Counted from the stretch's first letter, positions 36,897 to 46,549 are shown. The stretch is DNA of 64,000 nucleotides from Lelliottia nimipressuralis (GCF_004115925.1 NZ_SDDX01000005.1:124001-188000), one strand, 5' to 3'. Notes: a model not told the origin generated them from the letters alone. Program-made: numbers and translations.

Positions 36897-37595
36897 ATGC
36901 TACAGGTTAACGAACTGAATCAATATTACGGCGGCAGCCACATTTTACGCGGCGTGAGTTTTGATGCGCCCGGCGGGGAGGTCACCTGCTTGCTCGGGCG
37001 CAACGGCGTGGGAAAAACAACCTTACTCAAATGCCTGATGGGGCTGATTCCGGCGCGTAGCGGGGAGATTGTCTGGCAGGGCAAAACCATCACTCACGCC
37101 AGGCCGCACCATCGCGTGCAGTCTGGCGTGGCGTACGTGCCGCAGGGGCGTGAGATTTTTCCGCGTCTGTCGGTGGAAGAAAACCTGCTGCTGGGGATGT
37201 CTCGTTTCTCCGCGCGCGAGGCGAAAAGCGTCCCGGAGGATATCTGGCAGCTGTTTCCGGTGCTCAAAGAGATGAAGCACCGTCGCGGGGGCGATCTCTC
37301 TGGCGGGCAACAGCAGCAATTGGCAATTGGCCGCGCGCTGGCAAGCCGTCCGCAGCTGCTGATCCTCGATGAGCCAACAGAAGGCATTCAGCCGTCAGTG
37401 ATTAAAGAGATTGGCGTGGTGATCCGCCAGCTCGCCAGCCGGGGCGATATGGCGATTTTACTGGTGGAGCAGTTCTATGATTTTGCCGCGGAACTGGCGG
37501 ATAACTATCTGCTGATGTCGCGCGGAAGCATCATTCAGCGCGGGCGTGGAGAAAACATGGAGCAGGAGGGCGTTCGAGGCTTAGTGGCGATCTGA
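36897..37595 (+). CDS. urtE: urea ABC transporter ATPase UrtE
   Basis: 232 aa LivF-type ATPase. Walker A GRNGVGKT at 34-41, signature LSGGQQQ, Walker B LLILDEPTEGIQPS. AAGGAG lies 5 nt before ATG 36897; an in-frame start at 36864 inside urtD has no such site. Last gene of the operon; zinT follows in the same direction but has its own Zur-type control. No urease gene is visible nearby. Confidence 0.95.
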   Translation: MLQVNELNQYYGGSHILRGVSFDAPGGEVTCLLGRNGVGKTTLLKCLMGLIPARSGEIVWQGKTITHARPHHRVQSGVAYVPQGREIFPRLSVEENLLLGMSRFSAREAKSVPEDIWQLFPVLKEMKHRRGGDLSGGQQQQLAIGRALASRPQLLILDEPTEGIQPSVIKEIGVVIRQLASRGDMAILLVEQFYDFAAELADNYLLMSRGSIIQRGRGENMEQEGVRGLVAI

Positions 37596-37610
37596 GGGTT
37601 ATTGTTTTTT

Positions 37611-37634
37611 GAGATGTTATATTATAACATTCGC
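37611..37634 (+). promoter_or_regulatory. Zur operator of zinT
   Basis: The 17-nt perfect palindrome ATGTTATATTATAACAT at 37614-37630 reproduces the core of the enterobacterial Zur box. It lies 34 nt before the zinT start and 18 nt after the urtE stop. Confidence 0.88.
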
Positions 37635-37664
37635 ATTCTCATAACATGGAGTGAGGATCGCGTT

Positions 37665-38306
37665 TTGGCAGCACATATTGGAAAATTTGCAATGACTCTG
37701 GGGGCGCTGCTGGTCAGCGGCCATCTGTTTGCCCACTCGCACGGTCACCAGATGACCGAAGCGGAACAACAAGCGGCGAACGGGGTATTCGAGGATAAAG
37801 ACGTTAAAGACCGCAAGCTCTCCGACTGGGACGGTACCTGGCAGTCCGTTTATCCTTTCCTGGTTGACGGTTCACTGGATCCGGTTTTTAAAAAGAAAGC
37901 GGAAAAAGAGGGAAGCAAATCCTTTGACGAGGTGAAAGCCTACTATCGCAAAGGATACGCCACGGACGTAGACACCATCGGCATTGAAAATAACGTGATG
38001 GAGTTCCACACCGGCAATACGGTGGCGAGTTGTCATTATGACTACAGCGGGTTCAAGATCCTGACCTACGCGTCAGGCAAGAAGGGCGTGCGTTACCTGT
38101 TTGAGTGTAAAGACGCCAGCTCTAAAGCACCAAAATTTGTGCAGTTCAGCGACCACACTATCGGCCCGCGTGCCTCGGCGCATTTCCATCTCTTTATGGG
38201 CAATACCTCCCATGAGGCGCTGCTGAAAGAGATGGATAACTGGCCGACCTATTATCCGAATGAGATGTTTAAAAAGCAGGTGGTGGAGGAGATGTTGCAC
38301 CATTAA
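37665..38306 (+). CDS. zinT: periplasmic zinc/cadmium-binding protein ZinT
   Basis: 213 aa. Signal peptide followed by a His-rich mature N-terminus (HSHGHQ), then the conserved body: [26 protein letters not shown] and a C-terminal SAHFHLF metal site. E. coli ZinT is 216 aa and hands zinc to ZnuA under zinc starvation. The likely start is TTG 37665, with AGGA 7 nt upstream and a reading ([18 protein letters not shown]) that aligns with other ZinT leaders; the first in-frame ATG upstream would overlap the Zur box, and ATG 37692 would shorten the signal. Confidence 0.93.
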   Translation: MAAHIGKFAMTLGALLVSGHLFAHSHGHQMTEAEQQAANGVFEDKDVKDRKLSDWDGTWQSVYPFLVDGSLDPVFKKKAEKEGSKSFDEVKAYYRKGYATDVDTIGIENNVMEFHTGNTVASCHYDYSGFKILTYASGKKGVRYLFECKDASSKAPKFVQFSDHTIGPRASAHFHLFMGNTSHEALLKEMDNWPTYYPNEMFKKQVVEEMLHH

Positions 38307-38332
38307 GGTTCCTGCAAGACATGCTGTTAAAC

Positions 38333-38358
38333 GCCGGGCACACAAAACGCTGCCCGGC
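38333..38358. repeat. REP-like hairpin after zinT
   Basis: GCCGGGCA and TGCCCGGC form a perfect 8-bp stem with a 10-nt loop, without a U-run. It sits between convergent zinT and ydeE and may act as a stabiliser or rho-assisted stop. Confidence 0.5.
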
Positions 38359-38364
38359 AACACG

Positions 38365-39558
38365 CTACGCCGTTTCCACTCGCTCAGCCCAGGGCTTCAC
38401 GCTCATCCCGCGCAGGATCATCAGCCAGGCCACCACAATCGCGACCATCATAATCACAAACAGCGACCAGTGCGGCAGGTGGGTCAGAATAAGCCCGGTA
38501 ATCATCGGGTTCGCCGCCGCGCCCAGCCAGCCTAGCGCCTGCGCCGAGAAGTAGCTCGCTTTCATCCCTGGCGGCGCGATGTTATCGATCAGCAGATATT
38601 CACCCGGTGCATAGATAATCTCGCCGATGGTAAACACCGCCGAGGCAATTCCCCAATAGATCAAATTGGTGCCCGAGAGCATAAACCCGCCCAGCCCGAG
38701 CAGGAAGAAGAGTGTCCCGAGCGCCATCAGCGGACGAATATTGCTGGCCTTCAGCCTGCGACCGATAAAATATTGCAGAGAGACCACCATCGCGGCGTTG
38801 GCAGGCAGCACCACGGCGACCACTTTTTCTGCGAATTCACTGGTGTAATCCGCCGCCAGCACATACTGGGAGATACAGCTGGCGAACGAGCCGCCGACGT
38901 AAGAGGCCAGCAGACCAGAGAGCGTATACCAGAACAGCGCCCGGTCGCGAAGCAGCACCGAGGGTTGCCACGGAACGGTGACGTTGTCACTGTCTGCCGC
39001 AATGCTCTTTTGCACATACACCTGAATAAACACCAGCGGCAGCGCGGCGCAGAAAGCCGCCAGCCAGAACGGCAGTTGCAGGCTGTACATCACCAGCAGC
39101 GTGCCAATCGGCGGCCCGACCGTCCAGCCGATATTCAGGAAACTGTAGTTGAGAGAGAAGACGCGCGCTTTCTCGCCAGGCGTCAGTACATCTGCAAACC
39201 AGGCTTTGAGTACGGTTGAGAACACAGAGTACGCGCAGTTAATCACCGCGAAGAACAGCACCACCAGGGTGACATTATTCACCAGCGGAATGGCCACGAA
39301 ACCGGCGATAAACGCCAGAATCGACAGCAGCATATAGCGCTTTTTATCGAACTTATCCGCCAGGATGCCAAACCCCATGCTGAACACCACGCCAATGGTC
39401 AGGGCGATGGTCAGGGCATAGCCGATATTCGCCACGCTCATCTGGTAAACGCGCGTGAGGTAGATGGTCATAAAGGGCAGCGTGGCCCCCCGACCGATGG
39501 TTAATAGTAATGACGATGCCAACAACGCTGCGGTTGAGCGCCTGAGTGATGATTTCAT
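38365..39558 (-). CDS. ydeE: MFS transporter YdeE
   Basis: 397 aa, twelve predicted helices. N-terminal SLRRSTAALLASSLLLTIGR, then GATLPFMTIYL, is almost identical to E. coli YdeE, as is FGILADKFDKKRYMLL. E. coli YdeE has been associated with dipeptide export. ATG 39558 is preferred (AGGAAA upstream); an ATG at 39573 adds five residues. It lies next to eamA as in E. coli. Confidence 0.9.
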   Translation of the reverse strand: MKSSLRRSTAALLASSLLLTIGRGATLPFMTIYLTRVYQMSVANIGYALTIALTIGVVFSMGFGILADKFDKKRYMLLSILAFIAGFVAIPLVNNVTLVVLFFAVINCAYSVFSTVLKAWFADVLTPGEKARVFSLNYSFLNIGWTVGPPIGTLLVMYSLQLPFWLAAFCAALPLVFIQVYVQKSIAADSDNVTVPWQPSVLLRDRALFWYTLSGLLASYVGGSFASCISQYVLAADYTSEFAEKVVAVVLPANAAMVVSLQYFIGRRLKASNIRPLMALGTLFFLLGLGGFMLSGTNLIYWGIASAVFTIGEIIYAPGEYLLIDNIAPPGMKASYFSAQALGWLGAAANPMITGLILTHLPHWSLFVIMMVAIVVAWLMILRGMSVKPWAERVETA

Positions 39559-39747
39559 TTTCCTGCCCGACATATGCTTATGCTTTTTTTATGTCTCAAT
39601 GATTATCACGCCATAAGGGGAGTTGTATACCACCCAATTTTTCCGTAAGTGCTTTGTCTGACTGCCAGAATTAATGATCTTTTCCTCACTCGCTTTTTTC
39701 GTTACCTTGAATCTGTTTACAAAAATTTAATAAATCAGGGGCAGGGT

Positions 39748-40647
39748 ATGACGCGCAAAGACGGACTGCTGGCGTTGCTGGTGGTCGTGGTATGGGGACT
39801 GAATTTTGTGGTGATTAAAGTGGGGCTGCACAATATGCCTCCGCTGATGCTCGCCGGTTTGCGCTTTTTACTGGTGGCCTTCCCGGCGCTGTTTTTTGTC
39901 GCCCGTCCAAAGATCCCGTTTCGTCTGCTGCTCGGTTACGGCCTGACCATCAGCTTTGGTCAGTTTGCCTTTCTGTTTTGCGCCATCAAGTTTGGGATGC
40001 CAGCCGGGCTGGCGTCGCTGGTGTTACAGGCGCAGGCTTTCTTCACCATCATTCTAGGCGCGTTTGTCTTTGGTGAGCGTTTTCAGGGCAAACAGCTGGC
40101 GGGGATTACGCTTGCGGTATTTGGCGTGCTGGTGCTCGCCGAAGCGAGCCTGAACGGTCAGCATGTGGCGATGCTGGGCTTTATGCTCACACTGGCCGCA
40201 GGGCTGAGCTGGGCGTGCGGAAATATCTTCAACAAGCTGATCATGCAGCACGAGGCGCGCCCGGCGGTGATGTCGCTGGTGGTCTGGAGCGCGCTGATCC
40301 CGGTCATTCCGTTTATGGTGGCGTCGCTGATGTTTGACGGCCCGGCGCTGATGCTGAAAAGCCTGATTGAGATCGATCTCATCACCATTTTGTCGCTGGT
40401 GTATCTGGCTTTCGTCGCGACGATTGTCGGGTATGGCATCTGGGGAACGCTGCTCGGGCGTTATGAAACCTGGCGCGTGGCGCCGTTGTCGCTGCTGGTG
40501 CCGGTGGTCGGGCTGGCGAGTGCGGCAGTTCTGCTGGGCGAAAAACTGACGATGCTGCAACTGATCGGCGCGGTGCTGATCATGGCCGGGCTGTACATCA
40601 ATGTCTTTGGATTGCGGCTGCGTCGGGCGACGCGCATCAGGGGATGA
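39748..40647 (+). CDS. eamA: cysteine/O-acetylserine exporter EamA (YdeD)
   Basis: 299 aa, equal to E. coli EamA, with ten membrane helices and two EamA repeats. MTRKDGLLALLVVVVWGLNF is the standard start; GGGTATG places GGG just upstream of ATG 39748, and a longer frame from 39649 is rejected on length. E. coli EamA exports cysteine-pathway metabolites. Convergent with marB. Confidence 0.92.
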   Translation: MTRKDGLLALLVVVVWGLNFVVIKVGLHNMPPLMLAGLRFLLVAFPALFFVARPKIPFRLLLGYGLTISFGQFAFLFCAIKFGMPAGLASLVLQAQAFFTIILGAFVFGERFQGKQLAGITLAVFGVLVLAEASLNGQHVAMLGFMLTLAAGLSWACGNIFNKLIMQHEARPAVMSLVVWSALIPVIPFMVASLMFDGPALMLKSLIEIDLITILSLVYLAFVATIVGYGIWGTLLGRYETWRVAPLSLLVPVVGLASAAVLLGEKLTMLQLIGAVLIMAGLYINVFGLRLRRATRIRG

Positions 40648-40670
40648 AAAAAGCCCCGCAAACGCGGGGC
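40646..40670 (-). terminator. terminator of marRAB
   Basis: On the minus strand GCCCCGC, GTTT, GCGGGGC is followed by six T (A-run at 40647-40652 on the plus strand). It lies directly beyond marB. Confidence 0.88.
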
Positions 40671-40679
40671 AAAAACGAA

Positions 40680-40898
40680 TCAGAGGTCGTGCTGATTGTA
40701 ATACGGCACGCCTAATTCGTCGGATTTGTCGCTACCCGCACCCATATGATTGAAATCAAACGGTGATTGATCGTGTGCGGTAGGCAGAACCATCGTAGTG
40801 CGGCTGTTCTGCTGATTAGCGTGAGTGGTTTGCTCCGCAAAAGTCTGGCCGGAGACCAGCACCAGTAAGGTGAGGGCGGCGGAGGCGATACGTTTCAT
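40680..40898 (-). CDS. marB: MarB, periplasmic modulator of the mar operon
   Basis: 72 aa, the same as E. coli MarB. A signal peptide ends QTFA/EQTTH; FDFNHMGAGSDKSDELGVPYYNQ matches the conserved C-terminal half. MarB lowers mar transcription in E. coli by an unclear route from the periplasm. GAGGAAATC precedes the ATG. Third gene of marRAB. Confidence 0.93.
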   Translation of the reverse strand: MKRIASAALTLLVLVSGQTFAEQTTHANQQNSRTTMVLPTAHDQSPFDFNHMGAGSDKSDELGVPYYNQHDL

Positions 40899-40929
40899 GA
40901 TTTCCTCGGTTACGTCTTATTACAGGCGA

Positions 40930-41313
40930 TTAGCAATTACAATGTGTTAGCGGATGCAGATAGCGGGATTCGCCGGGCATACTGGTGATTCGGTACTTGT
41001 GCGGCGGCACGTCGAAATAGTTCTTAAACGTGCGGGTCAGGGTTTGTTGCGATTCAAACCCATAACGCTCAGCCAGATACAGAATCGGCTCGTTGCTCTC
41101 TTTCAGCTTCTGCGCAATTTCCGTCAGCTTACGGCTGCGGATGTATTGCCCTAAAGAATGACCGGTCTCTTTTTTGAACATCCGTTGCAGGTGCCATTTT
41201 GAGTAACCTGAACGCTCAGACACCTTCTCAAGTGAGAGCGGCGATTCCAGGTTATCTTCGATCCAGTCCAAAATGCTATGAATAGTGATGGCGTCATTAT
41301 TGCGTCTGGACAT
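40930..41313 (-). CDS. marA: multiple antibiotic resistance activator MarA
   Basis: 127 aa monomeric AraC/XylS activator, nearly identical to E. coli MarA through both HTH motifs ([19 protein letters not shown] and [20 protein letters not shown]). It activates efflux and porin-control genes at marboxes. The ATG at 41313 is used as in E. coli; an ATG two codons upstream leaves almost no room for GAGG. Confidence 0.96.
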   Translation of the reverse strand: MSRRNNDAITIHSILDWIEDNLESPLSLEKVSERSGYSKWHLQRMFKKETGHSLGQYIRSRKLTEIAQKLKESNEPILYLAERYGFESQQTLTRTFKNYFDVPPHKYRITSMPGESRYLHPLTHCNC

Positions 41314-41330
41314 CGTCATACCTCTTCTGT

Positions 41331-41765
41331 TTACGGCAGGATTTTCTTCAGCAAATGCTCAAGAGTGACCACTTCATCCGCCGTTAAGTTTTTTGTTAGT
41401 TCCTGGTGCAGTGTTTGTCCTACTAACTCATGACAGCGCTCACACATGGCCGCACCATCGCTGGTGAGCTGCACCAGTACGCCGCGCTTGTCATTGGGGT
41501 TAGGTCGCCTTTCAATCCATCCTTTGCAGACAAGACGATCGAGCATGCGCGTGAGCGCGCCAAGGTCGACAGAGAGCACCTTTTTCAGCTCAACCGGGGT
41601 GATGCACACTTCGCAGCGAATGGAGCACAGCACTTTGAACTGGGTCGCAGTGATGTCCATCGGAGACAGATAGTCGTTGAGCAGGCGATCTTTTTTCTGG
41701 TTCACCATATGAATAAGACGGCCCAGTGGAATAATTTCGTTAAAGAGATCACTGGTGCTTTTCAC
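41331..41765 (-). CDS. marR: mar operon repressor MarR
   Basis: 144 aa winged-helix dimer. Start GTG at 41765, the same start codon as in E. coli, giving [20 protein letters not shown]-binding segments [21 protein letters not shown] and the wing [12 protein letters not shown] are intact, and Cys79-80 region residues used in copper/oxidant sensing (VCKGW) are present. Salicylate and other phenolics release it from marO. A longer ATG frame from 41795 would cover the operator and is rejected. Confidence 0.95.
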   Translation of the reverse strand: MKSTSDLFNEIIPLGRLIHMVNQKKDRLLNDYLSPMDITATQFKVLCSIRCEVCITPVELKKVLSVDLGALTRMLDRLVCKGWIERRPNPNDKRGVLVQLTSDGAAMCERCHELVGQTLHQELTKNLTADEVVTLEHLLKKILP

Positions 41766-41768
41766 AAT

Positions 41769-41829
41769 GGTTGCCCTGGCAAGTAGTTTAATCACGGCAG
41801 ATATTATTGCTCAGGCAAGTATAAGTCAA
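41769..41829 (-). promoter_or_regulatory. marO: promoter and two MarR operators
   Basis: On the minus strand, -35 TTGACT (41824-41829) and -10 TAATAT (41801-41806) are 17 nt apart. Site I, TTGCCTGAGCAAT, lies within the spacer and site II, ACTTGCCAGGGCAA, abuts the marR GTG start. Layout matches E. coli marO. Confidence 0.88.
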
Positions 41830-41841
41830 CCGAATGTATCC

Positions 41842-41863
41842 GCCGATGCCACGATTTGCTAAA
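41842..41863 (-). promoter_or_regulatory. marbox upstream of marRAB
   Basis: Minus-strand TTTAGCAAATCGTGGCATCG differs from the E. coli mar marbox by a single base in the A-run, at the expected place just upstream of the -35. Target of MarA, SoxS and Rob. Confidence 0.85.
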
Positions 41864-42022
41864 ACGTTTCATGAACTTTTTTTGAGTCCTTTTAAATCAT
41901 AAACATAACGCAGGGTTATCGTAATTCAGCGGAAAACACTGCTTACGTTGTCTGCGTGGCTGTGTCAGGCCATTTCACCGTATACTGTCTGTGTTGATTA
42001 TGGATAAGGACGACGACGCACT

Positions 42023-42688
42023 ATGGTGGAATTAATTCAGGCAATAGGACTTGGGCTGGTGGTGCTGTTGCCGCTGGCGAACCCGTTAACAACCGTGGCG
42101 TTGTTTTTAGGGCTGGCGGGCAACATGAACAGCGCCGAACGTAACCACCAGTCGTTGATGGCGTCGGTGTATGTTTTCATCATCATGATGGTGGCTTATT
42201 ACGCCGGACAGGTGGTGATGAACACGTTCGGGATTTCGATTCCCGGGTTACGAATTGCAGGGGGCTTAATCGTCGCCTTTATCGGTTTCCGCATGCTGTT
42301 CCCGGCGCACAAAGCCCATGAATCGCCGGAAGCGAAAAGCAAATCGGAAGAGATGGAGTCTGAGCCTTCCGCTAATATCGCATTTGTACCGCTCGCCATG
42401 CCAAGCACGGCAGGGCCAGGGACGATAGCGATGATTATCAGCTCCGCGTCAACGGTACGTGATGGCACAACCTTCTCCGCGTGGGTCGTCATGGTGGCGC
42501 CACCGCTGATCTTTGCCATTATCGGCTTCATTTTATGGGGATGTTTGCGCAGTTCCGGCGCGATCATGCGTTGGGTGGGTAAAGGCGGTATCGAGGCGAT
42601 TTCTCGTCTGATGGGCTTCCTGCTGGTCTGTATGGGTGTGCAGTTTATTATTAACGGCGTACTGGAAATTATTAAGACCTACCACTAA
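42023..42688 (+). CDS. marC: MarC family membrane protein
   Basis: 221 aa, the same length as E. coli MarC, with six predicted helices; [20 protein letters not shown] is the family hallmark. Divergent from marRAB. Despite its name, MarC is not needed for multidrug resistance in E. coli; function unknown. Confidence 0.93.
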   Translation: MVELIQAIGLGLVVLLPLANPLTTVALFLGLAGNMNSAERNHQSLMASVYVFIIMMVAYYAGQVVMNTFGISIPGLRIAGGLIVAFIGFRMLFPAHKAHESPEAKSKSEEMESEPSANIAFVPLAMPSTAGPGTIAMIISSASTVRDGTTFSAWVVMVAPPLIFAIIGFILWGCLRSSGAIMRWVGKGGIEAISRLMGFLLVCMGVQFIINGVLEIIKTYH

Positions 42689-42693
42689 CACAG

Positions 42694-42720
42694 CCGGGCC
42701 TACACAATCTGTAGGCCCGG
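42694..42720. repeat. perfect hairpin after marC
   Basis: CCGGGCCTACA and TGTAGGCCCGG form an 11-bp stem with a 5-nt loop between convergent marC and sotB. No U-run; probably a dispersed intergenic repeat or stabiliser. Confidence 0.55.
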
Positions 42721-42746
42721 GCAATTGCTACTCTCTTCGGCAAAAA

Positions 42747-43943
42747 TTACCCGTGATGCGTCTGCTCTTCCAGCGCCACCGGCCATTTGCGGAAGATCAG
42801 AATCGACCAGATCAACGCTGCCAGCGCCGGAATCGCCCCCAGATAGCCAATCGCTGACATAGAAAAATGCAGGCTGATCTGATTTCCCACCAGCGCACCC
42901 GCGCCGATGCCTAAATTGAAGATCCCGGAGAAGAGCGACATCGCTACATCGGTGGCATCCGGTGCCAGCGCGAGGACTTTAACCTGCATACCGAGGCCGA
43001 TAATCATCATCGCCACGCCCCAGCAAATACTCAGTATCGCCAGATTTGTCTCGCTGCCTGCCGCCGGCATCAGCAACACCAGACACAGCATCAGGGCACC
43101 GATAGCGCCGCTCACCAGCAGCGACGCGTGTTGATTGCCCAGTTTGCCAAACAGGATACTGCCGATAATGCCAGCCCCGCCGAGGAGGAGCAGCAGCACC
43201 GTTGCAAAATTAGCGCTAAAGCCCGCGACAACCTGAACAAAAGGTTCAATATAGCTGTAGGCCGTGTAGTGGGCGGTAACGACAATGACCGTCAGCAGAT
43301 AAATACTCATCAGCGCCGGGCGGCGGAACAGCACCGGCAAGCTTTTAAGCGAGCCAGAGTGTTCACTCGGTAATTTCGGCAGGAGTTTGATCAGGCACAG
43401 CAGGGTGATCAACGCGCCCATACCGATGGCAAAGAAGGTGGTTCTCCAGCCGAAATACTGCCCGACGATGCGCCCGATAGGCAGGCCGAGCACCATCGCC
43501 AGTGCGGTGCCGGTCGCCAGCAGGCTCAGCGCCTGCGCGCGTTTACCTGCAGGTGCCAGACGAATGGCCAGCGAGGCGGTAATCGACCAGAAAATGGCGT
43601 GAGCGAACGCAATACCGATGCGGCTTATCACCAGCACGGTAAAATTCCAGGCGAGGAACGACAGCACATGGCTGGCGATAAACAGCACAAACAGGCCAAT
43701 CAACAGCTTGCGTCGCTCCATCTGGCTGGTCAGCAGCATAAACGGCAGGGACATCAGCGCTACCACCCACGCGTAGATGGTCAGCATGATCCCGACCTGC
43801 GCAGTTTCCATCTGGAAACTTTGAGCGATATCGGAAAGCAGACCCACGGGAACAAATTCCGTGGTATTGAATATAAACGCGGCAATGGCAAGCGTGACCA
43901 CACGTAGCCACGCGACCTTGCGTGAAACTGTGTTCGAAGGCAT
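42747..43943 (-). CDS. sotB: sugar efflux transporter SotB (YdeA)
   Basis: 398 aa MFS exporter with twelve helices, nearly identical to E. coli SotB at [23 protein letters not shown] N-terminus and [21 protein letters not shown]. coli SotB exports arabinose and IPTG. Convergent with marC, as in E. coli. No strong ribosome site is visible before the ATG. Confidence 0.92.
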   Translation of the reverse strand: MPSNTVSRKVAWLRVVTLAIAAFIFNTTEFVPVGLLSDIAQSFQMETAQVGIMLTIYAWVVALMSLPFMLLTSQMERRKLLIGLFVLFIASHVLSFLAWNFTVLVISRIGIAFAHAIFWSITASLAIRLAPAGKRAQALSLLATGTALAMVLGLPIGRIVGQYFGWRTTFFAIGMGALITLLCLIKLLPKLPSEHSGSLKSLPVLFRRPALMSIYLLTVIVVTAHYTAYSYIEPFVQVVAGFSANFATVLLLLLGGAGIIGSILFGKLGNQHASLLVSGAIGALMLCLVLLMPAAGSETNLAILSICWGVAMMIIGLGMQVKVLALAPDATDVAMSLFSGIFNLGIGAGALVGNQISLHFSMSAIGYLGAIPALAALIWSILIFRKWPVALEEQTHHG

Positions 43944-44016
43944 AAGATTTGGGGTTCGTTGCTGAAAAGATGAGAGGGCGATCTTAAAGCCTTAACTGGC
44001 TAAAAGACAATCATTA

Positions 44017-44032
44017 TGTGATGCAGATCTCA
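44017..44032. promoter_or_regulatory. candidate CRP site between sotB and phzF-like gene
   Basis: TGTGATGCAGATCTCA matches the CRP consensus TGTGA-N6-TCACA at 9 of 10 positions. It lies 74 nt from sotB and 85 nt from the divergent gene start. Confidence 0.4.
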
Positions 44033-44116
44033 ATATTTTGCTTATACGTCCTGTAGCGAAGGGCGTTGTTTTCCTTGAATATAAAGAACAGCACAATAAA
44101 AACAGGCGGTACGACG

Positions 44117-44911
44117 ATGCAAGAAATTGATTTTTATCTGGTGGATGCCTTCAGCGATAAAGCCTTTGGTGGCAACGCCGCCGCAGTGTGTCCGCTGGAG
44201 GAGTGGCTTCCGGACGAGACGTTGCTCAGCATGGCGAAGCAACATAATCAGTCGGAGACGGCGTTCTTCGTGCGTACGGACGAGGGTTTTGAGCTGCGCT
44301 GGTTTACGACACTTGATGAGATTGACCTGTGCGGGCATGCCACGCTGGCGGCGTCGCATGTGATCTTCGAATATCTCGACTATCCGCATACGGAAATTAC
44401 CTTCACTACCCGTTTTGTCGGCAAACTGACCGTAAAACGCAACGGCGACTGGCTGACGCTCAACTTCCCGGCCTGGGCGAGTGAGTCCGTCGATAACCCT
44501 CCGGCGCTGCTGTTTTACTCGCTTGGGATCACCAGCGCGAAAGAGGTTCGCGTGGCGCGAGACTATATGGTGGTGCTGGAAAACCAGCAGCAGGTTGAGT
44601 CCATCAGCCCGGATATCTCATCCATGATCCCGCTCGACAAAATGGTCTGCATTACGGCGCCCGGCGACGAAGCGGATTTCGTCAGCCGCTTCTTCTGCCC
44701 AGGTGAAGGCGTGCCAGAAGATCCGGTGACGGGCTCCACCCACAGTATGCTGATCCCCTACTGGAGCGAAAAGCTCGGCAAAACGCAGATGCAGGCGCGC
44801 CAGGTGTCGGCGAGAGGCGGGGATCTGCGCTGTGAGCTACAGGGCGACCGGGTGCTGATTGGCGGGCAAGCCACGCTGTATCTCAAAGGAAAAATCTTCC
44901 TGCGCCAGTAG
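44117..44911 (+). CDS. PhzF-family isomerase-like protein
   Basis: 264 aa. N-terminal QEIDFYLVDAFSDKAFGGNAA and the catalytic-region NQSETAFFV (with the conserved Glu near residue 45), plus the C-terminal GEGVPEDPVTGSTHSML, place it in the PhzF diaminopimelate-epimerase fold family. No phenazine genes are near, so a role in phenazine formation is unlikely; members such as YddE have unknown substrates. ATG 44117 is chosen over 44066 because conserved sequence starts there. Confidence 0.88.
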   Translation: MQEIDFYLVDAFSDKAFGGNAAAVCPLEEWLPDETLLSMAKQHNQSETAFFVRTDEGFELRWFTTLDEIDLCGHATLAASHVIFEYLDYPHTEITFTTRFVGKLTVKRNGDWLTLNFPAWASESVDNPPALLFYSLGITSAKEVRVARDYMVVLENQQQVESISPDISSMIPLDKMVCITAPGDEADFVSRFFCPGEGVPEDPVTGSTHSMLIPYWSEKLGKTQMQARQVSARGGDLRCELQGDRVLIGGQATLYLKGKIFLRQ

Positions 44912-44929
44912 TCTCCGTTTTTACGTCTA

Positions 44930-44952
44930 CATGCCCGCAGCCTGCGGGCATG
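44930..44952 (+). terminator. hairpin after the phzF-like gene
   Basis: CATGCCCGCA and TGCGGGCATG form a perfect 10-bp stem with a 3-nt loop, 18 nt after the stop. No U-run follows, so termination efficiency is uncertain. Confidence 0.55.
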
Positions 44953-45135
44953 CTGCCAGTAGGGGGAGATGTTATCGCGGTTTAAACACAATGACTGTAT
45001 ATAATTACAGTTCCCCGCATTTTTGGCACCCTTTATCAGGTAATCCTCAAACGAGGTGCAGAGATAAGTTAAAAGTATGAACACCTGAACCGAGGTGGCA
45101 GCTATGTTGATAACAAACAACAAAAGGAGCCTGCC

Positions 45136-45618
45136 ATGTATTCTATTACCTCTGAATCTGCCTCTCATCCGGATATTCTGGCGCTGATCGCCGCCCTGGA
45201 CAGCTATCAAACTGAGCTTTACCCGGCGGAAAGCAACCATCTGGTCGATCTCACCCAGCTGGCGGCGGGGTCGCTTTTAATGATGGTGATCCGTGATAAC
45301 CAGCTGAATGCCGTGGGCTGCGGGGCGATCGTGCTCAACGACGACGGCAGCGGGGAGATGAAACGGGTGTATATCGATCCCACCCATCGCGGACAAAGGC
45401 TTGGGGAAAAACTGCTGGCGGCGCTGGAAGACGAAGCCCTGAGCCGCCACTGCCACACGTTGCGCCTCGAAACCGGTATCAAGCAGCACGCGGCTATCCA
45501 GCTGTATGAGCGCTGCGGTTATCAGGCGCGCCCGGCGTTTCCGCCCTACGACGAAGATCCGCTAAGCCTGTTTATGGAGAAGGAGCTGGTGGCTGACGTT
45601 CGTTTAGCAGTGCTATAA
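45136..45618 (+). CDS. GNAT-family N-acetyltransferase
   Basis: 160 aa. The acetyl-CoA loop is [22 protein letters not shown] (about residues 76-97), followed by [21 protein letters not shown], typical of the family. AAAGGAG precedes the ATG. The 3' end overlaps convergent yneJ by 47 nt. Substrate unknown. Confidence 0.82.
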   Translation: MYSITSESASHPDILALIAALDSYQTELYPAESNHLVDLTQLAAGSLLMMVIRDNQLNAVGCGAIVLNDDGSGEMKRVYIDPTHRGQRLGEKLLAALEDEALSRHCHTLRLETGIKQHAAIQLYERCGYQARPAFPPYDEDPLSLFMEKELVADVRLAVL

Positions 45619-46450
45619 ACGCTTCAAGCTGACGCGTCATTGCACCGCGTCGCCACACCAGCCAGGTCGTGAGCCAGCGCCAGTTTTCTGCCAGCGGCCA
45701 CGCCTCCACCTGAAGATGCCCCGGCATGCTCTCCAGCATCGAGCGGGGCATCAGCGCAATACCTGCGCCCGCAATCACACAGGCCAGCATACCGTGGTAC
45801 GACTCCATCTCATGGATCCGCCCCGGCGTGGCGCGATCTGCGTGAAACCAGCTCTCCAGATGCCGTCTGTAGGAGCAGTTGGCGCGAAACGCGTACACGT
45901 CCCGACCGCTCACCTGCGTGGCGCGCGACACCTTTTCATGCCCGGCGGCGGCAACCAGCATCATCTCTTCCTGATAGACCGGCATCCCGTCCAGCTCCGG
46001 ATGCGAGAGCGGCCCGTCGACAAACGCTGCGCTCAACGTGCCCTCCAGCACGCCATCAATCATCGTGCCGGAAGGTCCGGTGGACAGGGCGAACTGGATG
46101 CGCGGATAGCGCTGGTTAAACTGCGCCAGGGATTCAGGAATGCGCACCGCGGCGGTGCTCTCCAGCGCCCCCAGAGCGAACAGCCCCTGCGGCTCATCCC
46201 CGGCGACCACCATCCGCGCCTCATCGACCAGGGCGAGGATCTGCTTGCTGTAGCGCAGAAAGTTATGCCCGGCGGGAGAGAGGCGCAAACGCTGGTTTTC
46301 ACGGATAAACAGCTCAACGCCAAGATCCGCCTCCAGCTGACGGATTCGGGTGGTCAGGTTGGACGGCACACGATGCACCTTTTGCGCTGCCTGGGTTATG
46401 CTCCCGGTCTGCGCGACGGCGTTAAACATTTCGAGCTGAGTTAAATCCAT
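45572..46450 (-). CDS. yneJ: LysR-type regulator YneJ
   Basis: 292 aa, orthologous to E. coli Yne[20 protein letters not shown] and [20 protein letters not shown] form the HTH, and [16 protein letters not shown] and [19 protein letters not shown] are conserved in the effector domain. Divergent from sad by 99 nt, so it is the likely regulator of succinate-semialdehyde use. Confidence 0.92.
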   Translation of the reverse strand: MDLTQLEMFNAVAQTGSITQAAQKVHRVPSNLTTRIRQLEADLGVELFIRENQRLRLSPAGHNFLRYSKQILALVDEARMVVAGDEPQGLFALGALESTAAVRIPESLAQFNQRYPRIQFALSTGPSGTMIDGVLEGTLSAAFVDGPLSHPELDGMPVYQEEMMLVAAAGHEKVSRATQVSGRDVYAFRANCSYRRHLESWFHADRATPGRIHEMESYHGMLACVIAGAGIALMPRSMLESMPGHLQVEAWPLAENWRWLTTWLVWRRGAMTRQLEAFIALLNERQPPAPSP

Positions 46451-46549
46451 AGCATTCTCTTTTCGTGAATAAGTGAGTCAGTATTATTCATTTTTAAGAA
46501 ATAGCAGAGTGAGCCACAATCAATCAACCCTTATTATGTGGAGAAGACT

